Source: Triplophysa rosa (Eukaryota > Chordata > Actinopteri > Cypriniformes > Nemacheilidae). From it: DNA of 64,000 bases. Within the stretch, counting starts at the first letter, position 1, and each line of letters starts with the position of its first letter. The DNA lies in contig NC_079894.1 of NCBI RefSeq assembly GCF_024868665.1, positions 6,039,426 to 6,103,425 on the forward strand, read 5' to 3'. The position numbers were made by a program, and so were the translations under genes. The notes beneath the pieces are model-generated. The model searched no databases and had not been told where the DNA came from. It saw only the letters and a list, made by a program, of their open reading frames with translations. Of this stretch, positions 25,901 to 36,894 are shown one piece after another.

Positions 25901-28900
25901 GTGTGTTTATCTGAGATAGACTCAAAAGAAACTTTCCTGAGAAAACAGCAGGAAGACACATTGGAAATTATCACCAATTAAATAATAAAGGTACCAACAA
26001 AATTTTGTACTAATAAAGTCACCATGAACCGGAAGTTGCGATTGACTTCTTTTCCGTATCGTGACGTATATCCGAGTGAAACGGCTTCTAAAATTCGAAA
26101 AAATGTAGGGCGGGGCTTTATTTTGCATTTCCCCTTTTTGATTGGTTTGTTGTAAATTGGGCCTGGAGGGGAGGGCTAAAAATGCCTGGCCATTGGACAG
26201 TCAGTATAGTCCTACCTCTTTTTTGTTGCTGACGTCATGTGGTGAAGAGTTGTTGTTGAGAGGGGGAGAGGAGCTTAACTTTTTTGATTAAAGATTACAA
26301 ATGCAAATGAATTTAGAAAAAATAATTGTGTGCACAGATAAATCATTTATAATAATCACTGCAACACTGTGTAAAACATTTAGAATTTTCCTCTTTGATT
26401 TCATGGTGACTTTAAAGCATGCATTATTATTGTACTTGATTTCACCATTTTTTCAGATAAACGATAAACAGTTCTTCTCACCATCTGCAGTGTGAGTTGT
26501 ATAATCGACCAGAGGACCTCTGAAGTGACCATCTATATGGATCCAGTCATGTTGATCTGATACTCCATTAGCAGCATTCACCCATGTGCACTGGCCGGAC
26601 TCAAAGTCACACGATCCGGTGGCAGAACAAGCCCCACTTTTAATTGAGATATCATCCAGAAGAACAAACGACTTCGGGTTTGGACTGAGCTTGGCTCTGA
26701 ATGCCACCTGTATGCGAAAGGTATGTTAATACATATAGTACAGAACATACCATACTGCCTAACAAAGACAAAATACTGTACAGTAACTGGAGTGCTGGAC
26801 GACTGGGAACGTTTTTTTTTTACTTGTTTGGTATCAATTACATGATCCATTTTCTTTGAACCTGAACACAGTTAAGCCCAACTCATCTGTCAGATCATGA
26901 TTTAAAGACGTCAAATTCCTGTTATAGTGACCAGAAAGCAAGGACAGGAAGAATAACAGGAACATTATGACTAATGGAAAATAATACAGAATAGGGAAAC
27001 TCGCCCTGAATTTGGAGGGAGACGATATGGTGACCTCAGCTACTTCCCAACTATGAGAAGGTGCTCCAGACAGATCCCAGAGTGCTGGATCCAGTTCTCC
27101 ATTCCGAAGAATATGTACTGAGAGAGAGTCACTTGTGCCAGCAGACAACCAGTACCTAAAAACAGCCTTAATCATTTTATCTGGCTAGGGGTGTCACAAT
27201 ATCCCTAATCCCACTACTGACAATAACTGAGTTTACTGCTGGTAAAGGCGCTAACTTGAACAATGCTCCTATGGGTATTTGAAGCAATGTACAAACAACC
27301 TAAATGTAAATTCTTTTGGCCTCAGTAATTGTGTAGTAAAAACATGAGATTGTAAAGCAACATAGCTAAGACCATATTGGAGAGAAAAGGTCGCTAATTA
27401 ATTTAAAGTCAAAATCATACCAGAACCGCAGGCAGGACTCTGTAGATGAGGTATATTCTGGTGTCAGAAGTTTTGTGACCTCTGGTTTTTGAAGCTCGGC
27501 TCCAAGCACAGCCATTGAATGGCCTGGCATATGACATAAACCACAGTAAAAACAATCACTAACAAGCACTTTCAGGCTTTTGTTGTAGACTTCTTCCTGT
27601 GCAAACTCAACACCATGACATGATGCTGTTGCGGTTATTCAACATTGCAAAGTTGAGCAGTTGTAATATGGATGACTGCAAAGTACCACTAGCTATTTAA
27701 TATAACAACAAGTGGCAGAACACAACAAAAGCATGTACTGGGACACTTCTTTACTTACCAAGTTCAGCTCTGTACGTGTGGTCAATATGACCGCTGCTGC
27801 CGTCTACACACAGCCACACAGAATCATCAGTCACATCCGACTCAAAGCCACATAGAGAAGGAGATTCGAACCCACATGGATCTTTGGGATAGAGAGCACC
27901 CAGGTGGGAAATAAATGTTGAGAATTGCCAATAATAAAAAGGCAAATATATGGCTGTAAAACAGACTCACTGTGATCCTCACAAGCTCCTGCAGTCACAC
28001 TGAGGTCATCAATAGCTATGAACCCTGTGCCTCCTGTAATTCTGTTCACGGAGAACTTCACCTGTAAAATGTGATGATGCTGGTAGGATTGTTGGTAAAT
28101 ATGTATGAAACATGGCTTGAGATGTTAACATGTCTTTCTTACTCTCTGGACATCTGAAACACTAATGGAGACCTGTGCATTCAACCACTCTGAGTTCTTG
28201 GTGCCTTCTCTTGTCCATGCAAGGATTTCTTTTGTTTTCTGGAACAGATAAATCTAAAGCTTTTACTTCTTTGTAATCACATGTGTTACATAACCACCGA
28301 AATACTGGATGTTTTATTTTTTAAAGTAGAACTTTTATATTTGGTTCTAGTTCATCTTTGTTGTGTAAAGAATAGGTAACCACCATCTAAAGAAGCACTA
28401 ATGTGGTGTTTACATTAGCCCGTTGTCGCACAAAAAATGGCGTTTTAAACGAAACAGTTCTATGGGCATACATGAGTTGGTTGTTGATGACAGTTGGTTA
28501 CTAGTCACAGACCGACCAGTACAAAATGAACACGATGTAAAGGTATAGTTTTCAAGTTCAATTTTTTACAGTGCTGTAGTATGTGCAATGAAAATACCGT
28601 CTCAAGAATCAGATCTAAGGTCCCAACAGATGGTCCTAACATATAGTACCAGAATCGGATACAGACGTCAGTGTTGGAAATTGTCAGCGGAGAAGAAATA
28701 ACTGCTGTCTCACCCGTTTTATCATCAGACATGTTTGCAATGAGATAAAACCCTGCAAGAAAAAAGATGCAGAATGCCAAAATATGTTCGACTTGCTCTG
28801 TGTATTAAAGGGTAAAATAACGACTCTTACCGTAGTCATTTTTTAAGGTGTGATCATAAAGGGGTCCTAGCCATGGTTCATTCAGCTGTCCCCCCATCTG

Positions 28901-31900
28901 ACGGTTCCAATCGAAACCATCCTCTGTCTCTTGAACCCAGTTACACAGTCCTACGGGCAAACATCTCGGTATTAACAACGTCAAATTATGGTAGACACTA
29001 ATACAATGTCTCATGTGATGTCATTAGCCATGCCATTAGTAAGACCCTTGTAGTGCACTTGCTCGGACTCTTACCCTCCTGAAAGTTGCAGTCCATGGAG
29101 GAGGGAGGAGGAGACGTGGCTTCGGTCGTGGGTGCAGGTGTGGTCAGGTCCAGTGCAGAGCAGCTTGTGTAGATATCATCCAGAGCGATGACTCCATCGT
29201 CTAATTTTGGACGGGCAACTTCAAAAACAATCTGCACAACAACAGTAGAGTCATTTTTAATACATATTTGAGAAGCCAGCTCTGATGAATGGTCACTGTT
29301 CTCACCTGGTGTTGTACAGATGATGTGTAGTACACAGTAGCTTGATGCCACACAGCCCCCTGATCACCGGTTAGATTCCACAATGACCGTAGAGAGCCAG
29401 ACTCATTCACATAAACTGTGAGCTTGAGCTTATCTGTAAGGTTTAAAGAATACAAAACATGGTGATTTACCTTTACTAGACAACATTTGCACTAAAATAT
29501 CAATATATCGACAGGGTTAAAAAGCAAGATTAGCGTTTGTTAGTATCTAAAAACATTCTCACCGACATATGCCCACATGTGCATGTAGTACCAGAATTCC
29601 AAGCATCCTTGAGAGTTAGGCTGCATCAGTTCACTCTGAATATGAGAAACCTGCTCTACTGGAAAATATGCTATGTAGTGTCCTGGGGAGAAAAAAGAGG
29701 AAAATATCTGCATCCTCACTGCCACTTAGAAAGGTTGAGGGACATGAAATTTGGTGTTGAGGTCAGAAAGAACGTTTTCTGTTTTTAGTGAAACGTAGGT
29801 ATTGGACTGCTGTTATCAAATTCATAGTATGAATACTGTTTAAAGGGATAGTCCCTCCAAAAATGAAACTTCTGTCATCATTTCCTCATTCTCTAGTTGT
29901 TCCAAACCTGTATACATTTTTTTGTTTGCTTGAACACAAAGACATATATGTGGACAAATGCTTGTAACCAAACAGTTGTTGGATCCCATTGACTACCATA
30001 GTATGAAAAATTACAATCTTGTCAAAGGTGCCCCAGAACTGTTTGCTTTCATACGTTCTTCAAAATATCTTATTTTTATACAGAAAATGTATATATCTTA
30101 TTTTTAACAGAACAAAACAATTATAAATTAATTTGGGGTCCAAGAACTGTTTGGTTATAAGCATTCTTCCAAATATCTTTATCTGTGTACATCAGAACAA
30201 AGACATTTATACAGATTCGGAGCAACTTGAAGGTGAGTACTAAATGACGACTGAATTTTTATTCAAGTGTGGGTTATGTGAATAAGTCTGGCTGTGTACA
30301 CATTATTTTACACACGTTATAATACTTTGGCATCTTACATTTTGCTGTCATGCACCTGTATATACGTATATGTTTGATCCTAGGAGCCACAGACAACTAC
30401 TGTTCATTCTCGCATGAACTTCATGTCCTGTACATATGAAGAGTTTGGTTCCAAAATGAGATTTTTCAAAATCATGTTTTTTTTATTGTGCATTCCAATT
30501 AATATCAATCAAACTGCAGTTGGTTTGTTTTGGTTTAAGCCATAATAACTCAAAACATACAGCTAACTAACTCAATAAAACACAATAAAAACATGATAAC
30601 ATAAAAAACATGATTTTTGAATTTTTTTTAAACAGAGTTATCTCATTTTGGAACCAAACTCTTCATATACTTACCCAGGGCTGTGTTGGTGGTGTGGTCC
30701 ACTTCAGGAGCAAATAATGACGCACTGGTTCCAGATGTCCAGCTCCATTCAACACTGGAGGTATTGACACGAACATTCACCCATCCACACAAGTCAATTT
30801 CAAAATCACAGAACCCTGAGAAGCACATTGTGCACTGCTTCATTCAGATGTATAACAGTATTATGTTCAGTTTTTAGCACTGTGTGGTGAATAATATGCA
30901 CTTAAATACTTGGACAGCACATTTAACCACATAAAGCAGCATTGAGGCCAAGAACTAACCAGGTGGTGGACAAGGGTCATTGAGGATAGTTAAGTCATCA
31001 ATAGCAATATCTTTTCCTTGCTCACTGCCAACCACTGCTTCAAATATGACCTGTTGCACAAGCAGAAATATGAGAGACAGTGTGATGTAACGGAACATGT
31101 TTTATTGTAGACTATAGGCCCAGGGTTGCCAGATCTGCGTAACTAGACCAGCCCAATGGCCAACTAAACACTAGCCCCAAAAAGTCCTGCCTAAAAATAC
31201 CGAAACTCAAAATATGCCACTCTTATCCTTAAAATACATATCGCTGTTTTGCTTCTGAAACCTTGTATCTCCATTTTTCGTGATTTATATTTTTTGTCAT
31301 TTATCATTGTTATTGTTATCCCCTTGAGCAAGGCACCTTACCCCTACTTGCTCCCCGGGCACTGCAGTGATAGCTGCCCACTGCTCCGGGTGTACGTGTG
31401 TTCACCACTTGCTGTGCGTGTGTTCACTACTCTCTGGATGGGTTAAATGCAGCTGTCACATTTCGGGTATGGGTCACCATACCTGACAAATAGGTCACTT
31501 CACTTCACTTATTAGACACGCTTTGTGTTTGTCACTTGGTTTTGGAAATATCTAAGCAATAAAAAGTATTAAAAAGGGCTTGTCAACTTTGACAACACCT
31601 TATTTAATTATTTTAAAAGGACAGTACATCTGAGGTTTCGGAAGGACATCGATAGGTTACGTTATGCCTTAGACACAATTTCTTTCAACATTATTGAAAA
31701 AAATAGCATTGAAAGAATTATAGTAGTAATCATAAACACAATTTTGTACAATAAATAACTTAACATCTTTCCCTAAGAATGACCACTAATGAAACAAATC
31801 TATCCACCTTTACCTCACAAAATAAGAACAACCTGCGGCAACAATGTGGACTTAAATGTGGCCAAAACAGTGGACTTGGCAACCCTGAGGCCAACTTTCC

Positions 31901-34900
31901 CTGTTCATAACTTTTATATCAACTTTAATATTTATATATTTACCGTAAGTGTATATTATTAGTATGATCTATAATATTATTAATGTTATGTAGTACAGCA
32001 ATGCACTGAATTGTACTGTATGTCATAATGACCTTGTATGGGCTGTGAGGGTTAATGACAGATACTCTGCCATGTCTCCACTGTTCTCCCTGATCTCCAC
32101 TCATGCTCCACACAGGCGTATGAGATCTGGCGCTGTGCAGCTCCTGGACGTAGATGTTAAGAAAACCCACGTTTCTTCCATCCATGTGGTACCAGAACAT
32201 CCAGCACTCCCCATGCCCAGGGGTCGGCTGATTGACTTTGGTCACCATGCTGCCTCTGCTGTCACTGGGGTACTTCCAAAGCTGTGCACTCATGTAGAAT
32301 CCTACATATGGGTAAAATCAGTATGAACATTCATGTTGTGATTTGCAGTATCTTTGTCAAGGTCACTATATGGATAAAATGAATGGGGGAAATTCTAGAA
32401 CTATGGCGGGTATAAAACATGAACGATCACTGTTATACAGACCTTTGTCAGTTCCCAGAGTGTGATCCATTGTGGGGCTGGGGGTGCCAGTAACCAGTTC
32501 TCCTTTTGTTCGGACCCAGTTAAAATCTGTTGTGGGATCAGGCTGAAGGCCACATAGGGAACCCTGGAAGGTGCACTCGCGTTCAGCTGGACATGATCCA
32601 TTTACACTGCTCGACACCTGCACGTCATCTATTGCAATGTAGCCACTGGTGCCTTCCAGGGTCCCCTCGAATATAAACTAAAAGAGGCAATGCATAAGAA
32701 CACACACATGCACATGTACATTCATCCAGCTGTTACATTTTCTCATTCAGTACCAGGATTGGCTCATCATTGTCTGCAAAGCTAAGATCCACGAAACGCC
32801 ACTTGTTGCCTTGGGTTCCAGTTCTCATCCATATAACAGACTGTGTTCCATTCGAGTTCTTTGTGATGATTCTGAGAGAGCCTTCAACAGCCCCAGAAAC
32901 CAGTATGTTAATATAAATTTGTTGTGTGGCATAGATTTGCACGGCTTTGCACAATTTCAAAGTTCATATATCTAACTTGTGTAAGTAAATTTTGGTAAAT
33001 CAGGTAAAAACGTAGACGTTGAGATCAGTATTTCCTTCAGCCAAAAACACCAAATATTTCATTTAAAACAGAAACAATTCAAGCATAAAAATAATACAGT
33101 TTTTTACTAACTGTATTAAGCAAAACTACTTCATTACTGCGTCAAGTGTCCGATGGGCCATTCTTACTCACCAATGTTTGCACCGTACATTAGATACCAG
33201 AAGGTGACACATTTGGCCTGCTGTGGAAAACTGACCAGCCTAGCTGTCTCAGGTGGTTTGGAACTCCATTTTGGTGCTATGAACATATAATAACCTGCCA
33301 GAGATAAACATTTGTTTATTTTAAAGGGGCCATATGGAGCGAACACGTGTTTTTCTGTGTCTTTGGTGTGTTATAAGTTGCCCATGCATGTATTAGACAC
33401 GTAAAATTGCAAAAATCGAAAGTGTCAGAACAAAAGATGCATTCTATCTAAAAGCGAATGCTCACCCAGACCTGCCCTTCAGAGAGGCGGGGCAAATAGG
33501 AGATACAAACATGCACGGTATGTGGAAATACAGCATTTTTAACCTTAAATCGTATATACACATTGCATTACATCTAAAACAATTGATAATAATCATTTTA
33601 GCCGTGTCATATGACTCCTTTAAATTATTGCAAATAAAAACAACACCAATAATTTAGGAGTATTTCAAACGTTTAGCTTATGTCAGTGGTTCTCACACAG
33701 GGTGCTGTGGTATCTTGGGGGGGGCTCAAGATGGCACCAGGGGGGCACAATTGATTTTGCAACTAAAATTCTTTAAGTTTAATTAAGTGTTTTTGTTGGG
33801 AATGCACCCTACTCAAAATTAAAAAAGTTTGAGAACCATGTAATATTATTAACCATGCCGACAAAGTTAAATAAATAATGCTATATTCACAATCTGTGGT
33901 TTTACAGACAGGTCTAAGACATTCAGTTATAACATTACATCAATCATGAGTAGTGCACATTATTTCAAATACACTGTAATTATTTCAGTTAATTTAATAT
34001 AGCATTGGATAGTTGACTCAGGTTTACCAGAGCCGGTAGTGTGATCATATCCAGGTCCCTGATCATCTGAAGGTTTATTTCCATCTGCCCTCTGCCATTT
34101 GAGTTGAGCCAGCTGATCATCGTACCAGGCACAGGTGTCTTCCTCAAAATCACAGCTGAGATTATCTGAACCTGCCGGGACGTCTGCATCGGCACAGTCT
34201 ATCAGTGTGATGTCATCCAGCATGATATCCTGACTTCCAATAGGAACAGGGTCCACAGAAAATTCAATCTGTGTTATTGAGATGGAACAAGAAATTAGTA
34301 TTCCACAATAATACAGAGCCGGTAAACCTTTTCAGTTATAGTGTTAAAAAGCCAAAACCAATTTAGATCCAAATGATTAGATGAGTGGATTACACTACCT
34401 TTGACCCTTGTAGACGATTACCAATTAACACAGAAGCGTTTTCCCAGCCGTTGGTCTGCCCTTTTTTAATCGACCACAACGGCACAGTCGAAGTGTTAGC
34501 GATCAAGGTCAGAGCAAAGTATGAAGACACACTTATGTCATCGTGAAGATGGTACCAGAAGCTGAAATATAAAATCATAACATTGCAACACTGCTAAGCA
34601 TTGTGAATACATTGAAGAAAACGCTGTAAGTAAACTAAAGAATTATTCCAATAAGATCTGTTAAATGTTAAAAAAAACAGAGTTGACCTGATGTGCTGCC
34701 ACTCACCCTATCTTGCATCCAAGTGCAGTAGACCGGAGAAGCGTGTGCTTCAAAAGTGCTTTTGAGAAGAGACCTGCACTGTCACCTTCCACATGCATAA
34801 CTCCACCTATAGATAATAACAGTAGAAGGTTCAAATTTACACATGAATGATTGCGGATGTCAAAGTTGACTGAATGCCTACCCCAAGGTGATCCTGTAGT

Positions 34901-35478
34901 ATGGTCCACACCGGGGATGGCACTAATGTTTGCCATCTCAAGTCTCCATTGAAATGCATCGCTACTGCTATCAATCCATCCACATGAATGTCCCTCAAAG
35001 TCACAAGAGCCTGTCCAAGAAAATAAGACAAAATAATTGATACAAATTTGTTTCATCCACAATTTCACAAAACATATAAAATGTATCACAAGACAGATTT
35101 TCCCTAAGCATTAAAACTGATTTCTGATACAATTGAGGGTTTTGAGGTAGTCATGCACTGTGACATAAAATACTGTAACTACCACACATCTCTTCATCTG
35201 ATCCATCTTCACAATCGATGAGAAAGTCACACACTTGTTCCATCAAAATACATTTTTGTGAATCAGTACACATGAACTGTCCATCAAGACAAGTTGCCAG
35301 ACACACTGAAACTGCACACAAAATGCAAAATACATAGCAGTCAGAAAACAGTGTCATTCGTGCATTTAAATAGGCATTTTACTGATATAAAGACAGAGCA
35401 ATTTGGAGAGAATATGTAATATAATATAACAAGAAAAGGTTTGGCCTTACAGAGTAGCAGCAAAAGCAGCCCTCTCAT
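10447..35478 (-). CDS. malrd1: MAM and LDL-receptor class A domain-containing protein 1
   Basis: A large multi-exon gene. Forty-nine exons (35478 to 10898) join in frame for 7,043 bases, and two short candidate exons finish the tail, giving about 2,420 residues. Reading straight through exon 49 to the stop at 10873 gives 2,355 instead. Order: signal peptide, LDLa-1, MAM1-8, LDLa-2, MAM9, a Thr/Pro-rich linker, LDLa-3, MAM10-13, TM, short tail. Each MAM begins with a (C)xFExxxCxW motif and ends with an AIDDI-type strand. Mouse Diet1/MALRD1 acts in enterocytes and influences FGF15/19 output and bile-acid synthesis; that is family knowledge. Exon coordinates are in the four entries that follow. 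The gene is divergent from mrc1 and hosts many repeats in its introns. Confidence 0.94.
12467..12897. mobile_element. foldback MITE family F1, copy 1
   Basis: It starts TTAAAGGGATAGTTCATCC and ends GGGTGAACTATCCCTTTAA, with long imperfect inverted arms (TGTCATCATTTACTCACCC pairs with GAGTGAGTAAATGATGACA). It lies in a malrd1 intron. Other copies: 29840-30260, 35722-35991, 49116-49436, 58938-59320. Confidence 0.85.
15399..15580. mobile_element. foldback MITE family F2 (AGGTTCTTC), copy 1
   Basis: Repeats of AAAGGTTCTT and AAGAACC in both orientations around TTCACAGCGAT and GGCATTGTGAAG ends. A second copy lies at 53475-53690. Intronic in malrd1. Confidence 0.65.
16207..16509. mobile_element. 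hAT-type MITE with an exact 8-base TSD
   Basis: The ends CAGTGGTTCTCAAACT and AGTTTGAGAACCACTG are perfect inverted repeats. The flanks carry the direct repeat GTCTAAGC at 16199-16206 and 16510-16517, as expected for hAT transposition. The 303-base body has no transposase. It lies in a malrd1 intron. Confidence 0.93.
17001..25231 (-). CDS. malrd1: malrd1 exons 27-35: MAM8, LDLa-2, MAM9, linker, LDLa-3
   Basis: Exons: 25231-25067, 24965-24840, 24711-24496 (MAM8), 23508-23395 (LDLa-2, CGDGSDEELC), 23064-22912, 21227-21139, 21024-20854 (MAM9), 17422-17219 (MAM9 end, then a Thr/Pro/Ser-rich linker ending NPCK), 17109-17001 (rest of LDLa-3). MAM8 opens with SDFETDTCQW, so its first cysteine is serine. 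The first LDLa-3 cysteine is the NPCK residue, so that module is split over two exons. The intron 20853-17423 holds LTR element A. Confidence 0.86.
17615..18174 (-). repeat. 3' LTR of element A
   Basis: 560 bases, direct repeat of 20111-20668. The hairpin is at 18051-18098. It directly follows the polypurine tract on the minus strand. Confidence 0.9.
18600..19540. repeat. 24/21-base coding-phase minisatellite
   Basis: About 40 tandem units of GGACTGGACGCCGGCTGGATCACC and its variants: ATC replaced by ACC, or a 21-base form lacking a codon. On the coding strand a unit reads [16 protein letters not shown] or VQPASSP. All lengths are multiples of three, so several frames on both strands stay open; the long ORFs on both strands here are shadows. 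A related longer-period block (ACATGGCTTGACGCCGGCTGG) lies at 18497-18605. Confidence 0.92.
18728..20108 (-). pseudogene. gag-like ORF of element A, frameshifted
   Basis: The frame opens MTEPSRTQQAAP and includes HLLLGFRQG and [20 protein letters not shown], a short gag-capsid-like segment comparable to Ty3-type fish gag. Compared with the copy at 47700 the frame shifts near 19800: the first frame stops at 19626, and the reading continues in another frame through NAELPPVP and RRRRKE into the VIQPASSP repeats. No zinc knuckle was seen. The gag assignment is by motif feel and moderately sure. Confidence 0.65.
20111..20668 (-). repeat. 5' LTR of element A
   Basis: 558 bases, TG..CA ends. It contains a stem-loop at 20545-20592, a TATA-like stretch near 20430 and an AATAAAG-type signal near the inner end. 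It is nearly identical to the other LTR of this copy; a 6-base indel and a handful of substitutions are visible. Confidence 0.9.
21425..22548 (+). pseudogene. L2/CR1-like LINE: endonuclease fragment plus 3' tail
   Basis: It reads YRPPGHHTDFIKEF, then VLVIGDF, and after a frame change ISDHYLVLCLLHWP, ending SSLIEENQHNPRFL at 22190. This is the C-terminal half of an apurinic-type endonuclease and the linker to RT. The RT domain is absent: sequence jumps to a GT-rich stretch (22265-22420) and the 3' tail CTGCTTTGTAACAATG..AAATAAAG. It is an internally deleted, dead insertion. Confidence 0.8.
22265..22420. repeat. GT-rich microsatellite
   Basis: Imperfect (GT)n with GTGCGT and GTCTGT variants inside the LINE remnant. 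It produces Cys/Val-rich open frames that are not genes. Confidence 0.9.
23879..24295. mobile_element. foldback MITE (TGCGTTCCAGAC ends)
   Basis: 24-base terminal inverted repeats with one mismatch: TGCGTTCCAGACAACTC at 23879 and GAGTTGTCTAGAACGCA ending 24295. The body has no ORF. It lies in the malrd1 intron before the LDLa-2 exon. Confidence 0.85.
25395..30815 (-). CDS. malrd1: malrd1 exons 12-26: MAM4-7
   Basis: Exons: 30815-30675, 29682-29563, 29433-29306, 29231-29075 (MAM4, then a Thr/Pro linker and the first strand of MAM5), 28950-28831, 28752-28598, 28238-28143, 28061-27971 (MAM5), 27881-27759, 27523-27421, 27155-27005 (MAM6), 26707-26482 (MAM6 end, MAM7 start, CDFESGQCTW), 25936-25810, 25686-25557, 25473-25395 (MAM7). 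The exon ending at 27005 fits the phase only with a GC donor (AGG|GCGAGT). The donor of 30815-30675 is followed directly by a foldback element. Confidence 0.86.
29840..30260. mobile_element. foldback MITE family F1, copy 2
   Basis: TTTAAAGGGATAGTCCCTCC start; TGTCATCATTTCCTCATTC and the mirrored AGGTGAGTACTAAATGACG near the end. Degenerate right end. malrd1 intron. Confidence 0.7.
30434..30668. mobile_element. foldback MITE beside the exon 12 donor of malrd1
   Basis: Perfect 28-base inverted ends: ATATGAAGAGTTTGGTTCC at 30434 and GGAACCAAACTCTTCATAT ending 30668. The intron starts at 30674 (GTAAGT), so the element begins at intron position +7. A related, more decayed copy lies at about 43640-43812. 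Confidence 0.88.
30960..35478 (-). CDS. malrd1: malrd1 exons 1-11: signal, LDLa-1, MAM1-3
   Basis: Exons: 35478-35451 (MRGLLLLLL, signal), 35311-35183 (LDLa-1, six Cys, DCEDGSDEEMC), 35010-34882, 34806-34707, 34561-34399 (MAM1), 34268-34028 (end of MAM1, start of MAM2, CDFEEDTCAW), 33294-33172, 32881-32754 (MAM2), 32677-32443 (end of MAM2, start of MAM3, CTFQGSLCGL), 32301-32033, 31050-30960 (MAM3 end, IAIDDLTI). The ATG was chosen because it opens a Leu-rich leader and ends phase 1 into the LDLa exon. All borders are GT-AG. Confidence 0.88.
31318..31512. mobile_element. fish interspersed repeat (SINE/LINE tail type)
   Basis: A characteristic run: CCTTGAGCAAGGCACCTTA, CCGGGCACTGCAGTGATAGC, TGCCCACTGCTCCGGGTG, then GGGTCACCATACCTGACAAA and TCACTTCACTT. 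This wording recurs in many fish genomes. No ORF. malrd1 intron. Confidence 0.6.
33321..33624. mobile_element. DNA element family F3, uninterrupted copy
   Basis: TTAAAGGGGCCATATGGAG start and CATATGACTCCTTTAA end, 304 bases, no ORF. It serves as the empty-site reference for the split copy at 21342-22691. malrd1 intron. Confidence 0.8.
33684..33840. mobile_element. degenerate hAT-type MITE
   Basis: CAGTGGTTCTCACAC and GTTTGAGAACCATG ends resemble the element at 16207. A G-rich section follows the left end. The TSD is not recognisable. Confidence 0.6.
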
Positions 35479-35721
35479 TCTGAAGAGCGCAGGATCAGAG
35501 GTTCTTCAGTGAACTGCTCTGTTCCTTGAACTTCTCTTGAGTATGAAACCCATGAAACATGTCACAGTGACACAAGATCAGTCTTTATCTCAGTCATTTG
35601 TAATGAATGAGGGATTTTTATCAGTTATGCGGTTTAAAGTTCACCATGTACTCAACAACCTCATATACTTTTCTGCTGCAGATTAACAAAAACATGCTGT
35701 ATTGCAGTACCAATGGCATGA

Positions 35722-35991
35722 AGGGATAGTTACCCCCCCCCAACAAGTTTTCATCATTTACTCACCCTCATGTTAACCTCCAAACCGCTATGACTTTTTT
35801 CTGCTGAACACAAAAGAAGAAGTAAACTTTACAACACTGTCCCTCATTGACTTCCGCTGTATGGAGACAAAACCACAGAGACATTTCTCAAAATATCTTC
35901 TTTTGTGTTCCACAGAAGAAAGAGTCATAAACAGGTTTTGAATGACATGCATGAGGGTAAATAAATGATGTTTTCGTGAACTGTCCCTATC
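35722..35991. mobile_element. foldback MITE family F1, copy 3
   Basis: GAAGGGATAGTTACCCCCC start, ATCATTTACTCACCCTCATG and a mirrored GAGGGTAAATAAATGATG, ending GTGAACTGTCCCT. It lies about 250 bases upstream of the malrd1 start codon. Confidence 0.8.
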
Positions 35992-36538
35992 ATTTTTAAC
36001 ATTTGTAGTATTATGATAAAGATCAAGATTTGTTTTCTTTATTACAAGCATCATTTATATAAATAAAGTTATCGTCGCTGTCCTTCCTAAACCTCTGATG
36101 TCCAAATTCGACAGTTTTTCAGGAAATTGAAAAAACACTGTACTTTTTAATGATTAAATACTGGCCAAACCCAATGACAAACATAAAGAGTGACTAATAA
36201 CAATGATTTAAGGCAAAAAATAAAATTCACGAAATATGGAGATACGAGGTTTCAGAAAGACAACAGCATTATATTAAGCAATACTGTAAACATTTGTTTC
36301 ATTACTTGAAAAAAAGTATCCCATCAAACTGTGTGCCAAGGTTCACTTAAAGCATCGGCATGCTTTCACATAGCACTATACTGGTGTATTGGATATACAG
36401 TACAGTGCAGTGTTACTGTAAGTACTGTCCCTCATTAGGCAATAGTGTCTGTATGGAGGCTACTCAGGAATAGACACCAGTTCCAAGAAACTGGATTTAT
36501 GAGCCTGGCAATTCTGAAAGTTTTTTATTGTAAAAAGT

Positions 36539-36894
36539 AGGGCTGTCAAATGATTAATCGCGATTAATCGCATCCAGAATATAAGTTTTTGTTTACGTAA
36601 TATATGTCTGTGTACTGTGCATATTAATTTTGTATTTATCAACACAAAAACATAAACATACATGTATATATATTTAGGAAATATTTAGATGTATTTATTT
36701 ATATTTACCAATAATTGAAATGATAAATAAACGTTTATAAAAATATATATTGTATATTTTTCTTAAATATATGCCTGTATGTGTATGTGTTTATTAATTA
36801 AAAATGAATATGAACACTACACAGACATATATTATGTAAACACAAACTTTTATTCTGGATGCGATTAATCGCGATTAATCGTTTGACAGCCCTA
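36539..36894. mobile_element. foldback element with GATTAATCGCGATTAATCG ends
   Basis: AGGGCTGTCAAATGATTAATC at the left and GATTAATCGTTTGACAGCCCT at the right are inverted. The similarity continues inward for about 80 bases (CGCATCCAGAATA, ATATATGTCTGTGTA). The type is widespread in vertebrates. No ORF. Confidence 0.85.
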
